The translations under genes were made by a program, and so were the position numbers. Positions 53,197-61,274 of a DNA stretch of 64,000 bases are shown here, in pieces. The notes beneath the pieces are model-generated. The model was not told the DNA's origin. It made no database searches and was given only the letters and a program-made list of their open reading frames with translations. Source of the stretch: Anaerostipes hominis (ex Lee et al. 2021) (GTDB lineage: Bacteria > Bacillota > Clostridia > Lachnospirales > Lachnospiraceae); contig NZ_NQOG01000002.1 in assembly GCF_002270485.1 (NCBI RefSeq), forward strand, positions 186,001-250,000. Direction: 5' to 3'. How positions within the stretch are numbered: the stretch's first letter is position 1; each line of letters begins with the position of its first letter.

Positions 53197-53821
53197 TACG
53201 ATCCAGAAAACAGGACAGTCTTTGGTGATAGAAAAAAAGTCAAGGTTCATCGGGATCGCCGTGCCGGTTTCCTCGGAGGAAGAGGCTCTGGCAGTGATAG
53301 AGGATGAAAAGCGCAGATACAGGGACGCCAGGCATCACTGCAGTGCATTTTGTGCAGGCATTGAGAGACCTCTTGAGAGAGCCAATGACGACGGAGAGCC
53401 CAGCGGCACGGCGGGAAAACCGATTCTCGAAGTGATTACCGGCAATCAGCTTCTGAATATTGTCATCGTTGTAACCCGGTATTTTGGAGGTACACTGCTC
53501 GGAACCGGGGGACTCGTGAGGGCATATACGAAGGCTGCCCAGGAAGCCGTGGAGGACGCAGGGATCGTGACCATGGGTCTTGGGCGCAGGTTCAGGACCG
53601 GGTGTGATTATTCAGCTGCAGGAAAGATCCAGTATTTCCTTGAGACCGAAGACATTCCAATCATAAAAACGGATTACACAGAAAAGGTAACTTTGGAGTA
53701 CTTGGTACCGGAAGCCAGATGCGGACAGATTGAGAAGAAGCTTAATGACCTGTCAGGCGGCATGGCAGAGACACAAGACACAGGCACCGAATATACGGTG
53801 ACAGATAAAAAGAAACTTTAA
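53180..53821 (+). CDS. YigZ/YvyE family protein (IMPACT fold)
   Basis: Protein of 213 residues from a TTG start, with AGGAG five bases before it. The conserved motifs are HCSAFCAGIE, NDDGEPSGTAGKPILEV and VTRYFGGTLLGTGGLVRAYT; a small C-terminal domain follows. Family members are thought to act on translation or proline peptides, but the role is not established. Confidence 0.92.
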   Translation: MKEYYDTIQKTGQSLVIEKKSRFIGIAVPVSSEEEALAVIEDEKRRYRDARHHCSAFCAGIERPLERANDDGEPSGTAGKPILEVITGNQLLNIVIVVTRYFGGTLLGTGGLVRAYTKAAQEAVEDAGIVTMGLGRRFRTGCDYSAAGKIQYFLETEDIPIIKTDYTEKVTLEYLVPEARCGQIEKKLNDLSGGMAETQDTGTEYTVTDKKKL

Positions 53822-53860
53822 AACAATGAATCATTGTGGCCAATGAAAAGAAGTGAAAAA

Positions 53861-53886
53861 GAGCCGCGGGTGTTTGCCCGCGGCTC
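53861..53886. terminator. Terminator hairpin between yigZ and leuA
   Basis: GAGCCGCGGG, six-base loop, CCCGCGGCTC. Perfect and G+C-rich. A-run upstream and T-rich downstream, so it can serve both strands. Confidence 0.85.
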
Positions 53887-53907
53887 AATATTTATTTTAC
53901 AGACATC

Positions 53908-55563
53908 TTATTGTATTCTGTTTACAGCGCTGATCAATGCGAGAACAGAAGCCGTAATGATATCCTCATGGATTCCCGCACCCCATACCACAGTGCCGTT
54001 TGGCTGCTGAATGGCTACATAAGAGCAAGCCTTTGAATTAGAACCTACGTTTAGTGCGTGTTCCTGGTAGCTGACAATAGAGTAATCCAGATCACTGTGA
54101 CGCTGAAGCGCGTTGCTCACTGCATCCAGACGTCCATTTCCCCTGCCGTGGTAAAGTTTATCCACACCGGATTTTTCAAGTGAGATTTCGGCCTCAATAC
54201 CCCCGTCTTTCTGGATAAAGTGACATTCTTTTAAAGCGATAGGGGATGATATGTTTACATACACTGTCTTAAATACATCCAGAATATCTTTCGGAACCAG
54301 TTCCCTGTGCTGCTTGTCGGATACGTCTTTGACCGTATAGCCCACGTCCTCCCTCATCTTGCCCGGGATATGGAAACCAAAGTTTTCTTCCAGCACATAG
54401 CCGATACCGCCTTTTCCTGACTGGCTGTTGATGCGGATCACATCGCTTTCGTATTCCCTGCCGATATCTTTCGGGTCGATCGGAAGATAAGGAACAGACC
54501 AGTAATCCGGATGGTGGTCGTCGATCCAGTGCATTCCTTTGGCGATGGCGTCCTGATGAGAGCCTGAGAATGCTGCGAATACCAGTTTTCCGGAATAGGG
54601 CTGGCGCTCATAGACATTCATGCGGGTCAGGCACTCATAATTTTTTGTAAGCTCAGGAAGGTTGGAAAAGTCCAGGTTAGGGTCCACGCCGTGAGAGTAC
54701 ATATTGAGAGCGACGGTTACAATATCGACATTTCCGGTCCTCTCACCATTTCCAAACAGCGTTCCCTCCACCCGGTCCGCTCCTGCCAGGAGGGCAAGTT
54801 CCGTATCCGCCACACCGCATCCGCGGTCATTGTGAGGGTGAATGGACAGTACTACACTGTCACGGTATTTTATGTGTTTGCTCATATATTCAATCTGGCT
54901 GGCGTATACGTGCGGCATGGAAAGCTGAACGGTGACCGGAAGATTTATGATAACCTTCCAGTCCGGAGACGGCTTCCAGATATCCAGGACCGCATTGCAC
55001 ACTTCCAATGCATATTCTACTTCGGTTCCGGTGAAACTCTCCGGAGAGTATTCGAACTGGAAGTTCCCTTCTGTCTCGTCTGCCAGCTTTTTCAGGAGTT
55101 TGGCGCCGTCTGTGGCAATTTTTAAAATCTCTTCCTTGGATTTTTTGAAAACCTGTTCCCTCTGGGCAAGAGAAGTAGAATTATATACGTGAACGATCGC
55201 ACGCTTCGCTCCTTTTAAAGCTTCAAAGGTGCGTTTGATAATATGTTCCCGGGCCTGTGTCAGCACCTGGATCGTGACGTCATCAGGGATCAGGTCCTGT
55301 TCGATCAGGGTGCGCAGGAAAGTATATTCTGTCTCGGATGCGGCGGGGAATCCTACCTCGATCTCCTTGAATCCGACCTTTACCAGGTATTTGAAAAACT
55401 CTACTTTTTCATCCAGGCTCATCGGGATGATCAGTGCCTGGTTTCCATCCCTAAGATCCACGCTGCACCAGTCCGGAGCTTTTGTTATGTACTCTTTTCT
55501 GGCCCAGTCAAGACACTCTTTTGGAGGCATAAAGTATTGGCGTTTATATTTTTCTGAATTCAT
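53908..55563 (-). CDS. leuA: 2-isopropylmalate synthase
   Basis: First enzyme of leucine synthesis, 551 residues, acetyl-CoA plus 2-oxoisovalerate to 2-isopropylmalate. The start at 55563 has GGAG eleven bases upstream. HMG-like barrel motifs: DWCSVDLRDGNQALI, LSIHPHNDRGCG with metal-binding His, and LFGNGERTGNVD. The C-terminal regulatory domain for leucine is present. Length and order fit the LeuA type of about 550 residues. Preceded by a leucine T-box. The leuDC genes lie 27 kb away. Confidence 0.95.
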   Translation of the reverse strand: MNSEKYKRQYFMPPKECLDWARKEYITKAPDWCSVDLRDGNQALIIPMSLDEKVEFFKYLVKVGFKEIEVGFPAASETEYTFLRTLIEQDLIPDDVTIQVLTQAREHIIKRTFEALKGAKRAIVHVYNSTSLAQREQVFKKSKEEILKIATDGAKLLKKLADETEGNFQFEYSPESFTGTEVEYALEVCNAVLDIWKPSPDWKVIINLPVTVQLSMPHVYASQIEYMSKHIKYRDSVVLSIHPHNDRGCGVADTELALLAGADRVEGTLFGNGERTGNVDIVTVALNMYSHGVDPNLDFSNLPELTKNYECLTRMNVYERQPYSGKLVFAAFSGSHQDAIAKGMHWIDDHHPDYWSVPYLPIDPKDIGREYESDVIRINSQSGKGGIGYVLEENFGFHIPGKMREDVGYTVKDVSDKQHRELVPKDILDVFKTVYVNISSPIALKECHFIQKDGGIEAEISLEKSGVDKLYHGRGNGRLDAVSNALQRHSDLDYSIVSYQEHALNVGSNSKACSYVAIQQPNGTVVWGAGIHEDIITASVLALISAVNRIQ

Positions 55564-55625
55564 AGATATTAAATCTCCTTTCATTATTGAGAATAAAAAT
55601 AAGACTGCACTCGTGCGATACGGCG

Positions 55626-55900
55626 AAAAAAAACCTTCGTCTCCGTCCATTTCTGGATAGAGACGAAGGGTCATAGACACTCCGTGGTACCACTCTAATT
55701 CACGCCATAACCGCGTGCACTCACTACCGATACGAGTTGAAACAACTGATATCTTCCCAATATAACGGTTGGAACCGGCGATGCCTACTAGCTGTTCAGC
55801 ATGCTGCTCAGAGGCGAGTTCACATATACCGGGCAGCCGCTTTTCACCAGCCAGCGGCTCTCTGAATGCCTTCTATATCCTACTATTCCTCATCAAAGCA
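55626..55900 (-). ncRNA. T-box leader (leucine) of leuA
   Basis: On the minus strand the T-box sequence AGAGTGGTACCACGGA lies just before a strong terminator with arms CCTTCGTCTC / GAGACGAAGG and eight T (55626-55670). Upstream are the T-box start element GATGAGGAATAGTAGG and the specifier region, where GAACTCGCC places CTC, a leucine codon, at the specifier. The leader thus permits leuA transcription when tRNA-Leu is uncharged. Confidence 0.92.
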
Positions 55901-55938
55901 TTTGGATTATTAATAATGATAATCTACCACACTTCATT

Positions 55939-56235
55939 CTATGTGTCAATGGCAGAATTATTCATGTAGGTATCTATTTCGTCCTTCTTTTCCGGGGACA
56001 GGCAGCGGTAGTAGTGGAGCAGTTTTTCTTCTTTGGTAGAGATGTTGCCGACAAGGTAATCAATAGAAACGTTCAGATAATCACAGAGAATGACCAGATT
56101 CTCCAGAGTTGGCTGCTTTTGGCCTTTTCTCCAGTATCCGATCAGACTGTCAGACAGACCTGTGTCTTTATAAATACGATAGTTGGAAATATCATGGCTG
56201 TCCAGATATTCATTTAAATTTTCTGCAAACTTCAT
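55939..56235 (-). CDS. XRE family helix-turn-helix protein
   Basis: Protein of 98 residues from 56235, with GAGAGGG before the ATG. The HTH is clear (YRIYKDTGLSDSLIGYWRKGQ, QPTLENLVILCDYLNVSIDYL), and a short C-terminal stretch follows. Divergent from a second XRE-like gene; the region between carries a palindromic operator inside a perfect promoter for the other gene. Likely its regulator. Confidence 0.88.
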   Translation of the reverse strand: MKFAENLNEYLDSHDISNYRIYKDTGLSDSLIGYWRKGQKQPTLENLVILCDYLNVSIDYLVGNISTKEEKLLHYYRCLSPEKKDEIDTYMNNSAIDT

Positions 56236-56345
56236 GTATTTTCCCTCTCTGGCGTGTAACAAATTTACTCGTCTATTGTAGCATAGATGAAATTTAGTGT
56301 AAACGAAGTTGTAACGAAAATACTGTGGAAAATTGTACCGTTTTC

Positions 56346-56374
56346 TTGACTATCTCTACGTATAGAGATATAAT
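56346..56374 (+). promoter_or_regulatory. Consensus promoter with an eight-base-arm palindrome in its spacer
   Basis: TTGACT, 17 bases, TATAAT. The spacer is almost all palindrome: TATCTCTA, four bases CGTA, TAGAGATA, which touches both the -35 and the -10 box. A dimeric HTH protein bound there would block RNA polymerase. Confidence 0.8.
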
Positions 56375-56417
56375 TTATGTAAGTTTCTTACAGTCGGATG
56401 AGGGAAAGGAGAGGCTA

Positions 56418-56648
56418 ATGATAAAGTCGTATAAGGAATTTGAAAAATGGGTAAAGATTGAGATGATCCGTCAGGAATTGACACAGAGGAAGCTTGCGGA
56501 GAAAATGGGGATCGCCTATCCGAGGATCTCAGAAGCTCTGCATGGAAGAAAGACGGGGCTTGCATTTATAATCCCGCTGATTCAGGAGTTGGGAGGCAAT
56601 ATGGAAGAGTTTGAAGAATTTCTTGAAATAAATCAAATCGGACGTTGA
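56418..56648 (+). CDS. Small XRE-like DNA-binding protein
   Basis: Protein of 76 residues. The start at 56418 has AAAGGAG upstream. HTH core: MIRQELTQRKLAEKMGIAYPRISEALHGRKT. It resembles short Cro-type regulators. Expression is driven by the palindrome-containing promoter just upstream. Confidence 0.85.
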   Translation: MIKSYKEFEKWVKIEMIRQELTQRKLAEKMGIAYPRISEALHGRKTGLAFIIPLIQELGGNMEEFEEFLEINQIGR

Positions 56649-56698
56649 GTTTTTTCCTGGTTGTATTATAATCAACTTAAAAAAGACAGGGGACTGAG

Positions 56699-57061
56699 AT
56701 GGGATTTTTAGACAGATTCAAAGTTCATACAACCAGAGAATACGAAGAAGGGAAAGTGAGAGTCTTCCGGCTTCACGAAGAGGCAGAAAGCCTGTCCTAT
56801 GTGGAGGGAATCTATAAAGAAAACGGCCGGTTTCTGATGTCTGTATCCTTCGTAAAAGGACAGCATGAGACAGGAAAAGAGGCTCAGCTGCTTGACTGCA
56901 ACGGTCTTTTTGCGGCAGCTGTCCAGATCGAAGAGATCCGCCTGGGTTCCGGGGAGGACCCTAATGAGGCATCAGAAGCGGGGGAAGAGGGTATCATTGT
57001 ATTTGACCTTGTCGAGGGAACACAGCAATGGCAGGAAAAGGGCCGGTATTTAAAGGGCTGA
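56699..57061 (+). CDS. Small protein of unknown function
   Basis: Protein of 120 residues, start at 56699 with AGGGGA upstream. Acidic, with a beta-rich centre (FRLHEEAESLSYVEGIYKE, GRFLMSVSFVKGQH). I do not recognise the family. It is 50 bases downstream of the small XRE gene and may be cotranscribed with it. Confidence 0.65.
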   Translation: MGFLDRFKVHTTREYEEGKVRVFRLHEEAESLSYVEGIYKENGRFLMSVSFVKGQHETGKEAQLLDCNGLFAAAVQIEEIRLGSGEDPNEASEAGEEGIIVFDLVEGTQQWQEKGRYLKG

Positions 57062-57134
57062 CAAATAGAGTTGTTTCTTTTTGATGAAGTGCTATAATTA
57101 AGTAGCTGAAGTCATTAACTTTTGGAGGTGCAGT

Positions 57135-57260
57135 ATGGCACTTGAAAATAAATCAGGAATTGATAATTCTGCTGATCTTGCCCGTGAAGTCTATATGAAA
57201 GGCATTGATTACAGCTACTGCTATGAAGGATATACAACTTTTAAAGCCGAAGAACTGTAG
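57135..57260 (+). pseudogene. Remnant of a Fic family gene: both termini joined, centre deleted
   Basis: Frame of 41 codons, ATG with TTTGGAGGTG upstream. The first 17 residues (MALENKSGIDNSADLAR) resemble the start of Fic/cell filamentation proteins of Lachnospiraceae, and the remaining 24 (EVYMKGIDYSYCYEGYTTF, KAEEL) resemble their C-terminal end. The catalytic HPFREGNGR centre is absent. A simple in-frame deletion of the middle explains it. A terminator follows. Confidence 0.6.
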
Positions 57261-57285
57261 ATGATAAGGTTCCGGCACTGAAAAA

Positions 57286-57329
57286 CACAGCCAAAAGAGT
57301 TTTTAAGGTTCCGATGGCTGTGCTTTTTT
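57286..57329 (+). terminator. Intrinsic terminator after the Fic remnant
   Basis: CACAGCCA, 21-base loop, TGGCTGTG, then CTTTTTTA. Confidence 0.75.
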
Positions 57330-57339
57330 ATACAAAATT

Positions 57340-57771
57340 TTATTTCTGTGCCTGTTTCAGGGCATTTTTGATGGACTGTTTCAAGATGGTGTTGGTATAC
57401 TGGCTTTCATCATTAAACTGGATGTCGTCCACAGATTTTACTTTTGGAAGCTGTTTATTGATCTCACCCAAAGCCGGTTCGATCAGAGGGTACATGGTTT
57501 TTACACTTTTATCTAAATGCTTTAAAGCAACATGATTGACTTTGTTGTCCTTAACAGTGACTTCCACTTCCAGCTCATTTTCTCCCAGTGTGAGAGGAGA
57601 GGAATATACCCCTTCTATGTACTCCATAGTCTCCGTGCTTTTCTTATGTTCCTTGGATGGAGCAAACATAAAAATCAAAAGCAGGATAAGCAAGATTCCA
57701 AGCAAGACAAAGATGCCGGTGTAGATTAGTTCTTTCGCCTTAAATACGACGATTTTCGTTTTTGCTGACAT
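57340..57771 (-). CDS. Membrane-anchored FMN-binding-domain-like protein
   Basis: Protein of 143 residues. The N-terminal helix (LIYTGIFVLLGILLILLLIF) anchors it, and an extracytoplasmic domain follows. The domain has the layout of FMN_bind (IEGVYSSPLTLGENELEVEV, VKDNKVNHVAL, then ESQYTNTILKQSIKNAL), but the usual SGAT motif that accepts flavin is replaced by QYTNTIL. It may be a degenerate member that no longer carries flavin. AGGAGG lies before the ATG. Confidence 0.6.
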   Translation of the reverse strand: MSAKTKIVVFKAKELIYTGIFVLLGILLILLLIFMFAPSKEHKKSTETMEYIEGVYSSPLTLGENELEVEVTVKDNKVNHVALKHLDKSVKTMYPLIEPALGEINKQLPKVKSVDDIQFNDESQYTNTILKQSIKNALKQAQK

Positions 57772-57920
57772 AGGGTCCTCCTAAAAAGATTCTATTATAG
57801 TATATGGCCCGGACAGGCAGAATAGAACTGTACGGAAAAAATTTTTTCCATGTAGAGCGGCCGGTGGTTTTCATGTATAATAGAAGCCGAAAAAGAAAAT
57901 GACATGACAGGAGGAAGCCG

Positions 57921-60900
57921 ATGGCATTACAGTGTGTCCTGGGCGCAGGCCGCACAGGAAAAACGGATTATATATATGAACAGATGATAAAAGAGTCTAT
58001 GGAGAATCGGGATGAAAATTTCTTTTTTCTCGTCCCGGACCAGTCGACGCTGAATGCCCAGCGGGAGCTGATCACCAGGCATCCGAACCACGGGACTATG
58101 AACATCGACGTGGTTGGATTCTACCGTCTCTCTTACAGAGTGTTTGAGGAGCTTTCCTATATTCCCAAAGAACTGCTCAATGACGAGGGAAAATCCATGG
58201 TCATAAGAAAGGTCATGGGGGAGTGCCGAAAGGATCTTCTCGTGTTCGGCTCCGGTATGGAAAAGCAGGGCTTTATCGATGAGATGAAGTCTTTCTTTGC
58301 GGAAACCTATCAGTATGATGTATCCCTGGAAAAGCTTAAGGAGGCTGTGGAGTCTTTTGAGAACAGGGACAGCCTGACATTGAAGATGAAAGATATCGTC
58401 CTGGTCCTGGAAAAGTTTGAAGAGTACATGAAGGACCGTTATCTGGTATCGGAACAGCTGTTGGACGTACTGGCTCAAAAGATCACGGAATCCGAAAAGC
58501 TAAAAGGTGCCACGATCTATATTGACGGGTTTACCGGATTTACACCCATACAAAATAAGGTACTCAAGAAACTGCTGCCGTATGCCAAAAAAATCGTGGC
58601 GGCGTTTACCATTGACGAGAAACGTGCCGGAGGGCCATACAGGGATTATGAGCTGTTTGCCATGCCCAAAAAAGAAATTTCCCAATTAAAAGAGATAGCG
58701 GTAAGGCAGGGAGTCCCTATATTGCCGGATGTGATCCTGCACCCGAATACTGCGGGATCGGAGGAACTGCGCCATCTGGAGCAGAACCTGTTTCGGTATC
58801 CTTTTCATGTGTACAGGGGTGAGACAAAGGACATCAAAGTCTGCTGTCTTAAAAATCCAAAGGAGGAGAGCCGGTACATACTGGGCCGTATCGAACATCT
58901 GGTCAGGAAGGAAGGATACCGGTACAAAGATCTGGTCGTGCTGACCGGAGACATAGAGACTTATCAGCCGGAACTTGAAAAATGCTTTGAGGATTCCGGC
59001 ATCCCCTATTTTATTGACGGGAACAGAGCGCTCAGGAATAATCCATGCGTGGAGACCATTCTTTCTGCGCTGAAAATGATCCAGATGGATTTTTCTTATG
59101 ATATGGTATTCCGGTATTTAAAATCAGGGTTTTCTGCCCTTGAGCCGGAGGAGACTGATCTCCTTGAGAATTTTGTGATCGCTTCCGGCATCCGGGGATA
59201 TGCCCGGTGGAACAGGCCTTTTAAAAGCCGGGCGTTTACGAAGGAAGAGATGAAACAGATCAACCAATCCAGAGAAACATTTATGAGAGAGACCGGTCCG
59301 TTCAAGGAAGGGATCAAGAAGCGCGGAATCACTGTTTTGGAGAGACTTACGCACCTTCACGGGTTCTTTCTCACTCTGGATATCCAGGGACAGATGGAGA
59401 GAAAAAAAGAGGAATTTGAAGCGGCCGGAGCCCTGGCTATGGCCAAAACCTACGATCAGATCTACGGAGAAGTTTTAAACATCATGGACCAGATGGCGGA
59501 GATTCTCGGAGAGGAAGCGCTTTCTTTTGATGAATTTTGTGCGGTCTTGGAGACCGGGCTCTCAGAGATGACGGTGGGTGTGATTCCGCCGGGACTGGAT
59601 CAGGTGATCGTCGGAGATATCGAGCGGACGAGGGTGGAAGGCGTTAAAGTCCTGTTCTTTGCCGGCATCAATGAGGGAGTAGTGCCGAAACCGTCGAAGG
59701 GCGGAGGCCTCGTGACGGATTCTCAGAGAGAAGAACTTTTAAAAGCCGGGATTTCCCTTGCCCCCGGGGCGGCAAACCAGGCATATATGGAGCAGTACTA
59801 TTTGTATCTGGCCATGGCAAAGCCGAATGAAAAGCTGTATCTGACTTATGCTTCTATGAATTCCTCCGGGGAGAGCAAAGCCCCTTCTTATCTGATCGGA
59901 AGGATCGAAAAGCTGTTTCCAGGGCTGAAAAGAGACCGCGATTTGGAAGAGACAGCCGTTTATTCGGTCAGCGAGGCAAAAGAACGGTTTGTTGAAAAAC
60001 TTCAGGAACTCGGTGAGGAAAAGCCGGATCAGGAGATGGCCGCATTATATGAAGTCTTAAATGAACTGAAGCTGGCTTCCTTGTATCTGGATGCATATTT
60101 CTACAACAATGAGGAAAAGAACCTGGACAGACATCTGACAACGCTTCTCTACGGTAAGGAACTGGAAAACAGCGTGACCCGTGTAGAAAAGTTTTCAGGC
60201 TGTGCCTTTGCCCATTTTCTTCAGTACGGACTGCGGCTTCGGGAACGGCTGGTACATGAGATCCTGCCTATGGATATGGGACAGGTATTTCACCGGACCC
60301 TGCAGTTTGTCGGGCAGGAAGGAAGCTGGGACTGGGAAGATGACCGGGAACGGGACCAATTTGTGGATTCCATGGTAGAGCGTGCTTTGGATGAAGATCC
60401 GGATAAGAAGGAGATTTTTGAGAGCAGCAGCCGGAATCAATATACAAAGGAGCGGATCAAGAGGATGGCAAAACGGGCTGTCTGGGCCGTGGAACAGCAG
60501 ATAAAAAGGGGAGAATTCACCCCGTATGAATATGAACTGGGATTTTCAGCGGAAGACGGCCTCTCCTGTGCAAATCTTTCCCTGAAGGATGGGACGAAGA
60601 TGAAGTTTACCGGGGTGATCGACCGGGTGGACTGCTATGAGGATGAGGAAAATCTTTATTTAAAGATCATTGATTATAAATCCGGCAATATGCAGTTTGA
60701 TTTTACTAAAATCTTAAATGGTCTGCAGGTACAGCTGGTCGTTTATATGAATGCCATTTTAGAACTGGAAGGGAAAAAGCATCCGGAAAAGCGGATGATC
60801 CCGGCAGGCATGTTTTATTTTCACGTGGACGATCCGGTCATAGCACCGAAAACAGACGGGGAGCCTGAGATGGAAGTTCTCAAAAATCTTCAGCTCAGGG

Positions 60901-61274
60901 GAGTTGTCAATGAAGACTTCGGACTTGTGGAGCATCTGGAGCAGGAGGATGAGTACGGGATTGTAACCCTTCCGGTCACAAGGACGAAAACAGGGTACAA
61001 AAAAGGGTCCGCTCTGCTCTCTACAAATGAATTTAAAAATCTGGGCCAGAAGGTGGAAGAAAAAATGAAGCAGCTCGGAGAGGCTATGATGGACGGGGAC
61101 ATTTCCATCCGTCCGTATGAATATCAGTCAATGCCGTGCGATTACTGTGCATTCAAAAGTATATGTGCGTATGAGCCAAAGCTGACGAAATTCAGGAAAC
61201 TTGAGAAGATCGGCCTCACTGAGGCAAAGCAGCTATTAGCAGAGGGAAAGGGGGCAGACGATGCCTTGGACTGA
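57921..61274 (+). CDS. addB: ATP-dependent helicase/nuclease subunit B
   Basis: Protein of 1117 residues, the AddB half of the AddAB double-strand-break end-processing enzyme. The N-terminal ATP-binding loop is LGAGRTGKTDYIY. The C-terminal nuclease domain shows KFTGVIDRVD and LKIIDYKSGN, the metal-binding Asp and the Lys of the RecB-type nuclease. The Fe-S cluster cysteines are in FSGCAFAHF and, near the end, MPCDYCAFKSICAYE. GGAGG precedes the ATG. It overlaps addA by 14 bases. Confidence 0.95.
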   Translation: MALQCVLGAGRTGKTDYIYEQMIKESMENRDENFFFLVPDQSTLNAQRELITRHPNHGTMNIDVVGFYRLSYRVFEELSYIPKELLNDEGKSMVIRKVMGECRKDLLVFGSGMEKQGFIDEMKSFFAETYQYDVSLEKLKEAVESFENRDSLTLKMKDIVLVLEKFEEYMKDRYLVSEQLLDVLAQKITESEKLKGATIYIDGFTGFTPIQNKVLKKLLPYAKKIVAAFTIDEKRAGGPYRDYELFAMPKKEISQLKEIAVRQGVPILPDVILHPNTAGSEELRHLEQNLFRYPFHVYRGETKDIKVCCLKNPKEESRYILGRIEHLVRKEGYRYKDLVVLTGDIETYQPELEKCFEDSGIPYFIDGNRALRNNPCVETILSALKMIQMDFSYDMVFRYLKSGFSALEPEETDLLENFVIASGIRGYARWNRPFKSRAFTKEEMKQINQSRETFMRETGPFKEGIKKRGITVLERLTHLHGFFLTLDIQGQMERKKEEFEAAGALAMAKTYDQIYGEVLNIMDQMAEILGEEALSFDEFCAVLETGLSEMTVGVIPPGLDQVIVGDIERTRVEGVKVLFFAGINEGVVPKPSKGGGLVTDSQREELLKAGISLAPGAANQAYMEQYYLYLAMAKPNEKLYLTYASMNSSGESKAPSYLIGRIEKLFPGLKRDRDLEETAVYSVSEAKERFVEKLQELGEEKPDQEMAALYEVLNELKLASLYLDAYFYNNEEKNLDRHLTTLLYGKELENSVTRVEKFSGCAFAHFLQYGLRLRERLVHEILPMDMGQVFHRTLQFVGQEGSWDWEDDRERDQFVDSMVERALDEDPDKKEIFESSSRNQYTKERIKRMAKRAVWAVEQQIKRGEFTPYEYELGFSAEDGLSCANLSLKDGTKMKFTGVIDRVDCYEDEENLYLKIIDYKSGNMQFDFTKILNGLQVQLVVYMNAILELEGKKHPEKRMIPAGMFYFHVDDPVIAPKTDGEPEMEVLKNLQLRGVVNEDFGLVEHLEQEDEYGIVTLPVTRTKTGYKKGSALLSTNEFKNLGQKVEEKMKQLGEAMMDGDISIRPYEYQSMPCDYCAFKSICAYEPKLTKFRKLEKIGLTEAKQLLAEGKGADDALD

